Notes: a model not told the origin generated them from the sequence alone. DNA of 64,000 nucleotides from Nemophila menziesii (GCA_029959085.1 JARWIR010000031.1:7688001-7752000), one strand, 5' to 3'. Positions 1 through 11,510 are shown, counted from the first letter of the stretch. Numbers and translations: made by a program.

Positions 1-1493
1 AACTCATGAGGAGGAGGACGGGTTTCTACAACATCTTTCGTTTTTGGATTTTCTGGAATCTTGTCTACTTCCAGTACTTCTGGTCCATCGTCTTTATCCA
101 CCACATCTTTTACTGTTTTCTCTTTCACGGTTGTTTCTTTTTCTTTCATAACAAGAAAAGGAGGTGGGGGAAGCTTCTTACCACTTTTGAGCGATGTACC
201 ATTACAATCTTCTCTCTGTTTTGGATCCTCAGTGTCACTTGGAAGTTGCCCTTGTGGACACTGATTCAACTGTTTTGCCATCTAAGCCATCTGATTTTCT
301 AACATCTTAATTCTGCGGCAGAAGATTTTTGATCTTGGCATGCTTTCATTTGAAGGTTGATCAATGTCTGTAGAGTTTGATGAATATCTAACCCACCTTC
401 TTGAGGTTGGGCAGGTAGAGCTTTTTGATTCATAGTATCAGTATAGGTATTCTGAGGAGGTTGTCTCTAAGCTTGATTTCCGTAGCCTTGTCCCCCTTTC
501 TAGTTGTTCTGTCATCTTGGTTGATAATTATTGCCTTGGGGATGCGGATGATATGCGTATGTCGGATTAGCGGCCCCACTTGGATTCAAATATTGGAAAC
601 CCTGATGGTTCATATTTGGTTGATAACCTTGACCACTTGAATTATAGTTCCCTCAGTTGGAAACAAACCTTACGGCTTATGAATTACTTTGACAATGCTC
701 CCAATCACGATCTTGTACACCACAGTTAGACCACCCGTATATCTCTTGTGTAATGTTAAAATCTGTTTTTCTACCAGAAAAATCTTCTTTAACAACTAAG
801 GTGAGCTGTTTCAATTGCTGCTCAAGTATGTTCTTTAATATATTCTCTAATGAGGAGAATTTTTTGTCAATTCCAGCACTACCTTCTTTATAATTTCTAC
901 CTCTTCTAGGTGCTCTCATAGTATTCCAACCCATCTCATTCTTCACTGTTTTATTTAAAATAATGTTAGCATTAGGTAGAGTTACCTGTAAGAATCCACC
1001 ACAACAAAGCAGGTCTAGATCTTTTCTTGATTGTCCTTCAAGGCCTTTATAGAATATTGACACTTGTTGTGGCTCTGTAAGGCCATGATCTGGAACTCTT
1101 CTTAAGCATAACTGGAATCTTGTCCAACACTTACCCATAGATTCATCTTGTTCTTGTTAAAATGACGTTAAAGCAATCTGTGCATTTAGTCTCATGTTAC
1201 TCGGATAGTAACGATCAAAGAACGTTGTTTGTAACTCATCCCAATTATTGATTGATCCTGTTCTTGTGAATCATGCCATTCACTAGCTGCGTCTATCACA
1301 AAAAATCAGAAATAGTACATCTGCTCTCTGGTTACATCTTGCGTTATATACGCATCACATATTTGCATAAACTTTTGTACTACACAAATCGGATCTTCTC
1401 CAGGTACTCCACGAAAGTTTCCAAAATTTTGGAACTGATATAAGATACCAGGATCAGGTCTGTATCGTGCAACATTGATATATGAAGGACCAA
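1..1493 (-). pseudogene. Degenerate gag of an Athila-like retrotransposon (R1, outer unit)
   Basis: On the minus strand this region decodes to retrotransposon Gag with many stops and frame breaks. Near 1480-1320 are capsid motifs such as RYRPDPGILYQFQNFGNF and KFMQICDAYITQDVTREQ. An open stretch at 1138-677 carries the later capsid part (KCWTRFQL, IFYKGLEG). It ends in a damaged zinc knuckle, SNCGVQDRDWEHC, in which the first Cys and the His of CX2CX4HX4C are lost. Below about 660 the product is Q/N/P-rich, and near 190 it reads SLKSGKKLPPPP, the equivalent of the LRSGKQLP linker upstream of the protease in other copies. The gag abuts the LTR at 1494 with no PBS, leader or Gag N-terminus, so that joint is a deletion. 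The copy continues beyond the window. It is not functional. Confidence 0.85.
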
Positions 1494-3055
1494 TGGTGGG
1501 TCCTGGGGTGTTATAAAATTAAGTACTGAAAATAAAGGAACCACAATTCCGCAAGTGCACGGTTGTCCAAGTAATACTCAGATAAATCGAGTGTCATTCT
1601 TAGGGATTGGACTGGTATAACCCAAGCGTTCAATAAATAAGTAGTAGTAATTGCTAATACAGAAAATAAAATATAAAAGATATTTGTTTTGTTTTGAGTT
1701 ATTAAACTACTAGACGCAAAGAAACAAATTACTGAAAGTAAATACTAAAAGATTAAGACAGAGATATGAGCTATACTTGAGTCTCGCTAGGGAATCACCT
1801 AAACTTACGTAAGTAATGCTTTCGTTAAAGGCAGAACTGATAATTCTATATTAGTCGGGACTCTAATATCTCCTAGCTCCCTGTCGGGTGGACCTAGGAG
1901 CTATCCTAAAATACTATAAACCCCTGCATGGGCGAATATGCCTCTTCGGATGTGAAGTATTTACCTCTTTGGCTATGTAATTAGATAAGCATGTCGGTCA
2001 ATAACGGACATTACACGGATATTACCTAAGTCTGTAATCATACCTCCCTGTCGGATGATCACTTCGCTACTGAAATGAATAGCCCAATTACTCTAACCTA
2101 TTTCTAATTAGCTAGGTCAGAAATAGTAAATAAGAACAAAATAATATCTAATATAAAATACCCAATTCAAATTAAACTAGAAACTAATCCTAAATTGAAA
2201 TACATTAATTAATTAAATTAGGGTTTAACCCATTACGCGATTCTCAAGAATATAAGGATTAGTTCATATTAAAAGTAAAAACAGAAAAGAAAATAAAAAT
2301 ATACATGTTCCTAATAACAAAAATAAAATAAGAACCTAGATAGAGGAATTGACTTGAGCTGTTGTTGGAGGAAAAGGATTCTCCAGCTCCTGCTCTTGCT
2401 TCAGCCTCTTGGCGCTCTCTCTAAGGATGATTTAATTGTAAGGTTTTATGAGAGGTGCTGAATAATAAGATCTAAAGGAGCTTATATAGTGCTCAAAATC
2501 GGATTAGGGCTTAGGTTAAGAGCATTAGGTCAAATTGTAAAAAGCCCAAGCCCATCTTCTTCTTTAATTCCGGTTGCTGGTGTACAACCCTTAGTAAAAC
2601 GGGTGTAACTTTTTCATATAAACACCAAATGGACTCACTCCAGTTACAAAATCTTTCTAACTCAATAAGGAATAATACCTATTTCACGGCCCAAAGGCTA
2701 AATCCACTTCTAAGTAGCCCAAAAACAGCAATTACTAACAACCTTTCAGATCTGCAACTCCTCTAGTCAATTCTTTGGAAATTCTTTTCTTGCCTTTAGC
2801 TACTCTACTTGATCTACGACTTTAATCTCACTTCTCTTACTTGTATTAGTTCTCCATAGAATCCATGAACCTATGAATTTTATACTAAGAACAAACAAAT
2901 TAACGCACAAAAGCTCTAAAATGCAAATAGTCTAATTCTAAGGTGAGAAAGTGCAATATGACAAATTAAGCATAAAATTCTATCTAATAAGTCAATTTTC
3001 TACCAAAAATGATGTATCATAAGGGATAATATTTAGAACAATTAGGGAGACATCA
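1494..3055 (-). mobile_element. LTR of R1 (left copy, minus strand)
   Basis: Read on the minus strand it starts TGATGTCTCC at 3055 and ends GGACCCACCA at 1494, the TG...CA form of this family. Length is 1562 bp. It aligns end to end with the LTR at 8095-9646 and is related to those of R9. A TATA-like CTATATAAG lies at about 2482-2490. A purine tract borders the 3055 side. The other side meets gag directly. The flanking 5-mers of the LTR pair (ACCAA at 1489-1493, AGACC at 9647-9651) do not match, so this is not a simple two-LTR insertion. Confidence 0.9.
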
Positions 3056-3068
3056 AGACCTCAAACTC
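3056..3068 (-). other. Polypurine tract of R1
   Basis: The minus-strand sequence GAGTTTGAGGTCT sits immediately before the LTR start. It matches the GAGTTKGGGGTCT tract before every other 3' LTR here, with one G-to-A change. In this superfamily the PPT primes plus-strand DNA synthesis. Confidence 0.75.
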
Positions 3069-3524
3069 AAACCTTTGTCATCCCGACAAAGTAAAATAAA
3101 AACAAAGGTCTTTAGGTGAACGCAAAAGGGCATAATCTAGTAAATACACCCAAAGCACAACTCAAAACAAATCTCATATAGTATGATCTAGGAATTAATA
3201 TACACATACACATACAAATGTCATACAAAATCAAACACAAAAATAATATCAATCCAAAATTAATTTCACAATGCCAGAAGGTTGTGCTTGTTACTTATCT
3301 CAAGATGGTGGCAATAGGGTGTTCATCGATCCTTACTTGCTTTGAACACTCCACTTAGCATACTCCCTATTAGCTGAATCATAAATTCACTATGTATCGA
3401 GGAATCACTGGGTCTTTATGATTTTAACGTTGGCTTAGGGACGGTATGGTATGTATATTTGGTAAATTTGAAGTGAGCTTTTGGCTCTCTCCTCACTTAC
3501 CATCAACAAACTGTCCAAGAGATT

Positions 3525-3536
3525 GAGTTTACACTC
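3525..3536 (-). other. Hairpin III, GAGT-GTAA-ACTC
   Basis: Four-bp stem closed by GTAA, which fits the GNRA tetraloop pattern. The same position in R5, R6 and R7 reads GAGT-GAAA-ACTC, also GNRA. The structure is inferred from sequence only. Confidence 0.45.
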
Positions 3537-3576
3537 GAATAAGTTCTCACTCAACCCATTTGACGCGCTAATTTAG

Positions 3577-4473
3577 AGCATGACCAATGGGGTCTTCAAA
3601 TGTTATATTTGAAGACCCAAAAGTAGAATTAGATAAAAGAAGCAACCCCAATGTAATTTTAGAGATTAGACAAATTTAGAGATAGAGACTTGATCTTCAT
3701 ATTTTTTGTCACATTTGAAGACACATATCTATATTTAACTTTGTCAAAGTCACAAAAATATTATGAATAAAAAATATATATGCTAATTTTTCGTAACCCA
3801 TATTAATTAACTAATATAAAATAAATAATATATTTTTTTATTTACTACCAAACAAAAAAAAAATTTATTAATATTATATTTTGATTTCATGGAAACAAAT
3901 ATTTTTTGTAAGTGTTCATATTATAATCATTAGAAATGAAACTATATATCAAATTAATCATTATTTTAATAAAAATCAATTTAATCTTTTATTTATATAA
4001 AATAATTTTCATTCTCATTATGTATTTAATTTTTATTTTAATAATAATTAAATTATAAAAGTATAATATTAATATTTAATTCATAAAATATGAATACTAT
4101 AAAATAATACAAAAAAAAATTAATACTATAAAGTAATTTTTACTTTCCTTCATTTTTATAATAACATTTATAGTTTTTCAACACCGTTTTTCAATATCAA
4201 ATTTATTGTTATTTATTTTTATAGTCCTAATAAAAAATATATTACTATTTAAATAAAAATATATTAATATAAAACTAATTTTATTAAAACAAAGTATGAA
4301 TAATCAACATAATTTATATAATTATTAGTATATTTTATATAGAGACTGAAATTTAAAACTATACCATTGATGTTGACATTAATATAAAGACCTAATATTT
4401 ACAATGAGTCTTTAAATTGAGTATCTAAATATAAATTTGAAGACCTGAAATAGAGACTCCATTGGTCATGCTC
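3577..4473. mobile_element. Non-autonomous TIR DNA transposon (PIF/Harbinger-like MITE), 897 bp
   Basis: The element starts GAGCATGACCAATGGGGTCT and ends with AGACTCCATTGGTCATGCTC, an imperfect inverted repeat of about 20 bp. TTA flanks both ends (3574-3576 and 4474-4476). The empty site can be read from the homologous R9 sequence at about 62626-62645, where GACGCTAATTAAGCGCG is uninterrupted, so insertion with a 3-bp TTA duplication is well supported. The interior is very AT-rich with no transposase ORF. A subterminal inverted repeat (GGGTCTTCAAAT and ATTTGAAGACCC, 3592-3620) forms a hairpin at the left end. TTA duplication and GAGCATnnCCAATGG-type ends suggest the PIF/Harbinger superfamily; that assignment is inference. 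Confidence 0.88.
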
Positions 4474-4529
4474 TTAGCGTCCCCAGATTAACCCAATAAG
4501 CACTAAAGATGATCGCATAAAAATTTCCT

Positions 4530-4685
4530 CTTTGCCGGTCCAAATATATATTCTTTTCATATCAAATTTCTTTTGTATAGCTATTACTCTCTTTTTTATG
4601 TAGAGATATCATGCTATTTTTTTCATAATTTTTTTTCTTTTCACGCTTTTCATAGCTTTTTTCATTTACTCTTACCCCGGCAAAG
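4530..4685 (-). other. Complementary 9-mer pair (long-range stem)
   Basis: On the minus strand CTTTGCCGG (4685-4677) and CCGGCAAAG (4538-4530) are perfect reverse complements about 140 nt apart. Each lies in a block conserved between elements. R9 has the same perfect pair; R6 and R7 have one G-U pair. Confidence 0.4.
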
Positions 4686-5370
4686 GGTTACAATATAATA
4701 ACTGTGAATCATCTCTAATATATAAAACAGAGCACAATTGATACGCTCCAAAACTCCCAACCCAATGTAAATTCCCAATAATAGTGGACCCACCACCCCA
4801 AACTCAAGCTCAAGACAGAAAGTCTCAGGATCGTGATTCAAATGCGGGTTATATGGAAATGCCTAATAAAATAAGGTGATATGGGCTTATATTGTGGCGA
4901 CAAAAGAAAGGCTTAAAGGCTAAAAATTTGGCTAAGACGGATAAATATTAATTCATGGAAAGAAAGATAAAAGGTTTCAAAGGGCTAACAAAGAACTGCC
5001 TCTATCATTTTCCTATTTAAACAGCTTGCCTCTAGTTCATACCTAAGTGGGTTCTCTACTCATTCAGATCTCACGTTCTACAAACCACTCATTTTCCATA
5101 AGTACAAGTTTACTTTTTTTGCATTGCTCATTAATTCTTCCTATCAATTACATGTGTTTGTATGCAATCAAAGTGTGTTTTATACTAACTCCTAAAGTCT
5201 ACTATTTCTATCACAAATTTACAAAAAGTATGCTTATGGTGGCATTTAACAAACTCTACAGTCAAATCATTCCTTACACTATTTTTTATTTGATTTTAAT
5301 AAAAATTCAAAAAGCAGTAAAACACATAAAATTAGGCTGAGGCAACGAACCCCACCCCAAACTCAAAAAT

Positions 5371-5390
5371 AAGTCGTGTCCCCATGACTC
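5371..5390 (-). other. Hairpin II, GNRA-capped
   Basis: On the minus strand this reads GAGTCATG-GGGA-CACGACTT, a stem of about 7 bp with one mismatch and a GGGA loop. R5, R7, R8 and R9 have the same hairpin, with G-C and G-U exchanges in the stem. Confidence 0.5.
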
Positions 5391-5456
5391 GAAAAGTCTC
5401 TGATAGCAAATAAAATACACTACTAAATGAGAAAAAGGGAGAAGGAAACATATCTG

Positions 5457-5475
5457 GATCGGCACAAGGCCGATC
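5457..5475 (-). other. Hairpin I, stem GATCGGC/GCCGATC
   Basis: Perfect 7-bp stem with the 5-nt loop CTTGT on the minus strand, about 65 nt upstream of hairpin II. At the same place R8 and R9 have a different perfect 7-bp stem (AACCAGC/GCTGGTT), also with a 5-nt loop. Pairing is kept while the bases change. Confidence 0.6.
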
Positions 5476-5589
5476 AAATGTGGTATTGCGTCGAGGTTGT
5501 GAAATCTTCTAAGTCACGATGTATAGATCATACACCATGGAATTCGTCATCTGTAAAGTGTGTTTCATCAACTCGAACTCACGTCTCCT

Positions 5590-5829
5590 CTAATTAATCA
5601 TCTCCTCCAAGCCCTCTAAATCATCACCTTCTCGACGGAAATCTTCCATCAACACCCAACTTTCTTTTCTCTTCATGTTCTTCGTACCTTTTCCAATCTT
5701 CATGGTCATCTCTGATGACCCCAAACTCAAAGCTTCAAGAAATCCCAACAGTTTGGATGAAATTTTGTGACTTTTGGTATTATTGAAGGTGTATGGATAT
5801 GAATTATAGTGTAGTATGAGCTGGGTCAT
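5590..5829 (-). pseudogene. Short ORF remnant in the R1 3' region (79 codons)
   Basis: An open stretch on the minus strand whose C-terminal half (LEALSLGSSEMTMKIGKGTK, then an acidic end) has counterparts in the 3' regions of R5 (about 51840-51905), R6 (about 25590-25650) and R9 (about 61355-61500). It corresponds to the N-terminal side of the extra 3' ORF better preserved in R7 (47461-47937) and possibly R8. It also overlaps one of the PPT-like motifs. No domain is recognisable. I regard it as a decayed piece of the post-pol ORF and not an independent gene. Confidence 0.35.
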
Positions 5830-6104
5830 GGATATCTTAAGGTTTTGGAAGGTTTGATGGATAAACTTAAAGTGTTGGTGAAGAAAATATTTGGATCAAC
5901 CTGTGAATTCTCTGGTGTTTTGGAAGGATTTTGTTGTTGGATGTGTGTTTGGAATGGAATAGGGGGAAGGATTGAGTGTTTTTGGCTGTTGTACTGGTGT
6001 GTTGCAGATATTTAATGGGTTTGGGGACATTTATAATGATATCTTGCGTGAGAGGCTAGTTTAAAAGGTAGAAAATAGGGTTTCATAAGGTTTAGTTCAT
6101 TGCT

Positions 6105-6480
6105 TCCCGCTGGCCGGGCCGGCATACTGGCGATGACCGGCTAGCCGGTCCCAGTATGGTACCTCTCGGCAAAGAACCTAATTTCGTAAACCGTGGCACG
6201 GTTTTTTTATTTCTTCTTCGACACAGCGGACCGGCATACCGGTCAAAAACCGTGTCGAGGTTTGCGCCCACGGTTCCTCCTAGTTGCTCTCGTCTTTGGA
6301 CCTGATTTCAAAAACCGTGTCACGGTTTTGTCTTTAGCCAGCATACCGCTCCCCTAATCGGCAATACCGGTTAGACTTTTTAATTTTTGCCTCGGCATTG
6401 TATCTGATTCTTGTAATCGTGTCACGGTTTTGACCCGCCGGTATACCGGGGGTTTTTGGCCGGCAAGCCGGTCCCAATGC
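6105..6480 (-). repeat. GC-rich palindrome array (R1)
   Basis: A CpG-rich patch in AT-rich DNA, made of alternating short palindromes: variants of CCGGTATACCGG (for example 6228-6246 and 6440-6452) and of AAACCGTGTCACGGTTT (6311-6327 and 6415-6431). Spacing of like elements is roughly 100 bp. The same architecture, with different exact bases, occurs in R5, R6, R7 and R9. Confidence 0.7.
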
Positions 6481-6674
6481 CAGATTTTTTTCTTTTCGTT
6501 CCTTGTCACCTTTTAAACACTCAGAACTCCGTCTCATGCCTATTTAACCCCAAACTTAAGGATTTTAACACCTGCAAATCATCAAAAACACTACCACCTT
6601 TCTCATTTCTTAAAATTATACACTACTACTAAATTATACACTACGAAATTTAAGAACATAAAGCATTAAAACAT

Positions 6675-6731
6675 GGGTTGTCTCCCAAGAAGCATTTTCG
6701 TTTATTACGTCTTTAAGTTCGACACGTTACC
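6675..6731 (-). other. Conserved post-ORF motif (R1)
   Basis: About 55 nt just downstream of the last ORF. On the minus strand it reads AACGTGTCGAACTTAAAGAC, then a GTAATAAACGAAAATGCTTC run, then GGGAGACAACCC. It matches the motif at the equivalent place in R4-R7 and R9 and can form a stem (AACGTGTC with GAC..GTT). Confidence 0.6.
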
Positions 6732-6835
6732 TTCCATGAAGATGATATTGAGGCTTTTGCAGTTCTCCTCCACTTAAACCCTTCTCTTCCTTGACATGTA
6801 AGCTTTAGGACTTTCCCACCTAGAATTTGATTTAA

Positions 6836-7940
6836 TCAGTCTTTGAAAGGGAATGGGTAAGTACCTAGTTTCGCCTTCTTACTTTCACGATGAAACTCAT
6901 TTTCCACCACATGATAGTAGATGACTGTCCTCAATGGTATACGCTCATTTGTATTCTTTCCAATATCGCGTTCCTCAGTAAAATATGGTGGGTAGGTGCT
7001 CCTCCTTGCCGCTTTACGCTTGTGGTGTGGCACGTTGCTTGTATAGCACATGTTGATCATTTGTAATGGTGGAGGTGGTTCTGATTTTTCAACTCTAATC
7101 TCATTCATGAATCTTGATGGGGCTGGTGATGGGTGAACTTTTTGTGGTTGAGGTTCAATTTCTATTTTATCTTGAACCTTGAATTCTTCAATTGATTCCT
7201 CAACCACTTCATGTTCATCTCCGCTTTCAACCCAATCTTCCACTATTACCTCATCATATTCTTGCTTTGGAATTTCTATAACCTCGATCACCACCTCTTC
7301 TTGTTTGCTTTCTACATCTTAATCATGTGAATATGCCATAGTAATAGCAATATCAGTTTCAATTTCTAGGATTCTTGTTGCTACTCCTTCTTCCACCATG
7401 CTAACAAGATCCTCAACCACATGGTGGTCTCCATTTATAATCGGCACAGTGGTCATATCACTATCACTAATATTTTCTTTCAACCCTTCCTCCTCAACTA
7501 CTTCTTCCAGTTGGTCTCTTCCATCCCTTAGGGGAGTTGAATCTTCATAAGACTTGCTACTATAGGCAATATATTCATCTAGCATCTGGTCTATTTTGGC
7601 ACCTCTTTCCTCGTTATCACAAATGTATTTAGAAAGTGTTTCATTCAAATTGGCAAGAGTTATTTGTGGAGGTTGTTGAATGTTCCATCTTTGATCTTGT
7701 TGATAGTGATACGATGGTTGTTGTTGGTTATTCTCAACCCAATGGTGGTTCCATGCTTGTTCTTGCTGATAGTGATAAGGCGATTGTTGTTGATTGTTCC
7801 TGGTCCATTGTTTGTTCCATCCTTGCTCTTGCGGGTGTTGATAAGGTGGTTGGTAGAAGTTACTACCCCATTGTTGTTTTTCCCGAAGAATCTTCCAAAT
7901 AATCGAATGGACCAAGATTTGGGTAATGTCCTCCATACAT
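6836..7940 (-). pseudogene. R1 non-Gag ORF (Q/Y/W-rich N-terminus, STYPP repeats), broken
   Basis: This is the only coding region of the R1 internal unit. It is not RT, integrase or recognisable capsid. The ancestral start is the ATG at 7940 (MYGGHYP...); an extra A in the run near 7880 shifts the frame. The N-terminal part is rich in Q, Y, W and N (QWGSNFYQPPYQHPQEQ) and probably disordered. The middle is acidic (DNISDSDMTTVPIINGDHHV region). After a TAA at 7319-7321 the same frame resumes and ends in basic repeats ATRRSTYPP-like and STYPPYFTEE. R9 carries the same protein (59371-60516), broken at a different codon, so each copy decayed on its own from an intact ORF. I recognise no family. 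It may derive from the low-complexity region after the Gag zinc knuckle; that is a guess. Confidence 0.6.
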
Positions 7941-8094
7941 CTCTAACTGAATCTCTTGATCATTACCTGAATATAAGAACCTGTAAAAGAAAACAAAAAC
8001 AAAAACCAAGCGTAAACCAGAAAAATAAATAAACAATTAATACTACTTAAGGATTAAACACCGGGGTCACACGCTGCAATACCCGGAAAAAACT
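7941..8094 (-). other. R1 leader with deleted primer-binding site
   Basis: On the minus strand the LTR end (8095) is followed by AAGTTTTTT and then CCGGGTATTGCAGCGTGTG. R9 has AAGTTTTTGGCGCCGCTGCCGGGGATTGCAG at this place (shown here only to mark which part is gone: GGCGCCGCTG). Most of the PBS is therefore missing in R1, so this copy could not prime reverse transcription. Confidence 0.75.
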
Positions 8095-9646
8095 TGGTGG
8101 GTCCTATGGTGTTTTAAAATTAAGTACTGGAAATAAAGGAACCACAATACCGCAAGTGCACGGTTTTCCAAGTAATACTCCGATAAATCGGGTTTCATTC
8201 TCAGGGATTGGACTAGTATAACCCAAGTGTTCAATAGATAAGTAGTAGTAATTGCTAATACAGAATAAAATATAAAATATATTTGTTTTGTTTGAGTTTT
8301 TAAACTACTAGATGCAAATAAACAAATTACTGAAAGTAAATACTAAAAGATTAAGACGGAGATATGAGCTATACTTGAGTCTCGCTAGGGAATCACTTAA
8401 ACTTACGTAAGTAATGCTTTCGTTAAGGGCAGAACTAATATTTCTATATTAGTCGGGACTCTAATATCTCCTAGCCCCCTGTCGGGTGGACCGAGGAGCT
8501 ATCCTAAAATACTATAAACCCCTGCATGGGCGAATATGCCTCTTCAGATGTGAAGTATTTACCTCTTTTTCTATGTAATTAGATAAGCATGTCGGTCAAT
8601 AACAGACATTACACGAATATTACCTAAGTTTGTAATCAAATCCCCCTGTCGGATGATCACTTCGCCACTAAAGTGAATAGCCCAATTACTATAACCTATT
8701 TCTAATTTAGGTCAGAAATAGTAAATAAGAAGTGAATAATATCTACTATAAATTACCCAATTCAAATTAATCTAGAAACTAATCCCAAATTGAAATACAT
8801 TAATTAAATAAATTAGGGTTTAACCCATTATGCGATACTCAAGAATATAAGGATTAGCTCATATTAAAAGGAAAAACAGTAAAGGAATTAATAATATACA
8901 TGTTCCTAATAACAAAAATAAAATAAGAACCTAGATAGAGGAATTGACTTGAGTTGTTGTTGGAGGAAAAGGATTCTCCAGCTCCTGCTCTTGCTTCAGC
9001 CTCTTGACGCTCTCTCTAAGGATGATTTAATTTTAAGGTTTTATGAGTGGCGTTGAATAATTATGTCTAAAGGATCTTATATAGTGCTCAAAATCGGATT
9101 AGGGCTTAGGTTAAGAGCATTAGGTCAAATTTTATAAAGTCCAAACCCATCTTCTTAATTCCCGTAACTGGTGTACAACCCTTAGTAAAGCGGTTGTAAC
9201 TTTTGCATATCAACTCCAAATGGACTTATTTAAGGTTCAAAATCTTCCTAACTCAATAAGGAATAAAACCTACTTCATAGACCAAAGGCTGAATCCTCTC
9301 CTAAGTAGCCCAAAAACAGCAATTAGTAACAGCCTTTCAGATCCGCAACTCCTCTAGTCTATTCTTCGGAAATTCTTTTCTTACCTTTAGCTCCTCTACT
9401 TGATCTAAGAATTTAATTCCCACTTCTCCTACTTGTATTGGTTCTCCATAAAATCCATGAACCTATGAACTTTATACTAAAACCAAACAAATTAGCACAC
9501 AAAAGCTCTAAAATGCAAATAATTTAAATCTAAGGTGAGAAAGTGCAATATGACGAATTAAGCATAAAATTATATCTAAAAGGTCATTTTCTACCTATAA
9601 TGATGTCTCTTAAGGTATAATATTTGGAACAATTAGGGAGACATCA
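8095..9646 (-). mobile_element. LTR of R1 (right copy, minus strand)
   Basis: Minus-strand start TGATGTCTCC at 9646, end GGACCCACCA at 8095, 1552 bp. It is the partner of 1494-3055; the two differ by scattered substitutions and small indels (clearly more than the R7 pair, by eye). TATA-like CTATATAAG lies near 9077-9085. On the 9647 side it is again preceded by a PPT and 3'-region sequence, so it also acted as the 3' LTR of a neighbouring unit. Confidence 0.9.
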
Positions 9647-9739
9647 AGACCCCAAACTCAAACCTTTGTCATCCCGACAAAGTAAAATAAAAAGGCCATT
9701 AGGTGAACGCAGAAGGGCAAAATCTAGTAAATACACCCA
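9647..9739 (-). mobile_element. 3'-end fragment of a further R1-type unit
   Basis: The sequence from AGACCCCAAACTC to AAATACACCCA matches 3056-3165 (PPT and adjoining 3' noncoding region), then homology stops abruptly at about 9739. This places a third internal region on the minus strand before the R1 5' LTR: the array is unit-LTR-unit-LTR-unit with the outer units truncated. Confidence 0.75.
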
Positions 9740-10009
9740 CCAACAATCTATAACCTCCATATTAAACTAAGTGGATAACCTCCTTCATACAATGCAAAGC
9801 TAATCCAATCTTGAATTTAAACAGTTTTAATTGTTTATATGATTAGTGTATATAGACAATTTAGTTTGTAAATTTTATTACATAAAACTTTCTACATAGT
9901 TGCTTTGCGATTATTACTCACATTCTTCTATCTTCTTCCCTTTATGTTTAATCAACTTAGTCATAGAGACTTCCCTATGTTCTTATTATTTATTGTATCA
10001 GGAAGATGT
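9740..10009 (+). mobile_element. Plus-strand 3'-region fragment of an R2-like element
   Basis: The segment TTTAATTGTTTATATGATTAG to TATTGTATCAGG resembles, in the opposite orientation, R2 sequence at about 11530-11720. It ends at the TATTGTATCAGGA that normally precedes the PPT. R2 is inserted at 10010 in this sequence. The left end abuts the R1 fragment with no visible LTR. No gene. Confidence 0.5.
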
Positions 10010-11510
10010 TGGTGGCAAAGGTGTGATAAGTTAATAGATAAATAAAGATAATAATAAAGGACACACACCCTATACTACCACGAGAAACTCACTGCAAGTG
10101 CACAGATCGTTTGCAAGTTATAGTTAAATAAGTAAGAGTTTGTTCTCAAGGATTTAGGTAGATAGCTCAAAAATGTATTCAATGATAGCATAGATGAAAT
10201 TAGATGTTTATATTAAAACATAATTAAGATAAATAATTATCTAACGCGAATAAATAAATATGAGTGCAAACAAGATGATAATTAGGGTTAGTATGAGTCT
10301 ATCTTACTAAGTTGTTATTCTAACCTTGATGGTGAATTGAGAATTATATATGTAGCCGTACTCTAAATTCTTCCTAACTCCCGTCAGGGTAGCTTATGAA
10401 GAAACCTCTACACTGCCAGGGGGCTTGGGTAAAAGGACCATGCGCAATGATCGTTAGTTAAATCAAACCTTAATGACTATCTAGTTACGCAAGCCCGTCA
10501 GGATCACTACTGCACACTAGATGATTATGTGGTGCTGTCAATAATTGAATCCCTGTATAGGGTGTCAACTAAATTACTAAGGGAAGTCCTAAGATTGGCC
10601 AAATTTAGGGTTGTAATAGGTCAAAGCACACAATACAAATATACGCCACGCTCAGATCAATTAAAATAACAAATAGTATTCTGGGACGTAAGACATAATA
10701 ATAACCCAAAAAAATAAGTATTAAAACTTAAGAAATAAAAGCTTAAAAATATGGTTAAGCCACATATATATAGCTAATTACCCTAATTTAGATAAGGAGA
10801 GATGTTGAAGAGTAGTTTGTCACTCTCCAGTGTCTTGCTTCTTCTTGTCTTCCTTTATTGGTATTCTTGCTTCTTTGGATGATAAGACTTGATACTAAGG
10901 GTTAATAACTTATCAATGACATGTTTAAAATGGTCTCTAGGTAAATTTATAGTTTCTAGGGTCGAAATATTGGAGTAGGGGAAGTCCTAATCCAAGTCAA
11001 ATTTGTATTCCTGAATTGTAGGACAAGATAAACACAAGATATTGAAACCATCATAACTCCTTCTTTACTGGGCCAAATTCAGTGTACCACCTATCAAAAC
11101 GAGCAAAATTCAAAGACCTATTTGAACCTAGAAAGGCTACTTCAAATTCATAAGTGGAATTCTGTAATCTTCAAAACACTAGACGTCTTTACAACATCAT
11201 ACATTTATTTGACAGTTTTTACTTTTCTAAATTAACTTTATTTCCTTTTTATTCTAGATTATGTCTTGAATATTCTTTCCTTAACTCCTTAACATTGATT
11301 TGTCATCCAATTAAACCCCTATACCTAAGAGCTTCACATTAACAAACAAGTTATACAAAACAAATGCTACAAAAGTAATAATCTCTTCTAAATCAAGGCA
11401 TGAATAAAGAAACTATGAATTAATAGGAAAAATTCCCTTCACAATTAATATAATGCACCTAAAATGATGTCTCGTGAACAGATTAATTCATCACAAATAT
11501 GGATACATCA
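10010..11510 (-). mobile_element. 3' LTR of R2 (minus strand)
   Basis: Minus-strand start TGATGTATCC at 11510 and end TTTGCCACCA at 10010, 1501 bp. It is a diverged member of the same LTR family: it keeps the GACATCATTTTAGG block near the start and a TATA box (CTATAAATT, minus strand) at about 10943-10951. A PPT borders 11511. The 5-mer GATGT (10005-10009) should be one target-site copy; its partner is not identifiable because R2 is cut at 12613. Confidence 0.82.

Larger units (their letters stand above)
3069..6674 (-). other. R1 3' noncoding region
   Basis: About 2.7 kb of element sequence once the TIR element at 3577-4473 is removed. It contains no credible gene. Read on the minus strand it holds, in order: the palindrome array (6105-6480), a short ORF remnant (5829-5590), hairpin I (5475-5457), hairpin II (5390-5371), paired 9-mers (4685-4677 and 4538-4530) and a GAGT-GTAA-ACTC hairpin (3536-3525). 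PPT-like sequences occur near 6551, 5722, 5351 and 4793 as well as the true PPT. The same order of blocks recurs in R5, R7 and R9, so the region is homologous and not random filler. Confidence 0.75.

Noticed and set aside
5047..5340. 97-codon plus-strand frame rich in hydrophobic residues
   Set aside because: Antisense of the AT-rich R1 3' region, with no homologous frame kept in R5, R7 or R9.
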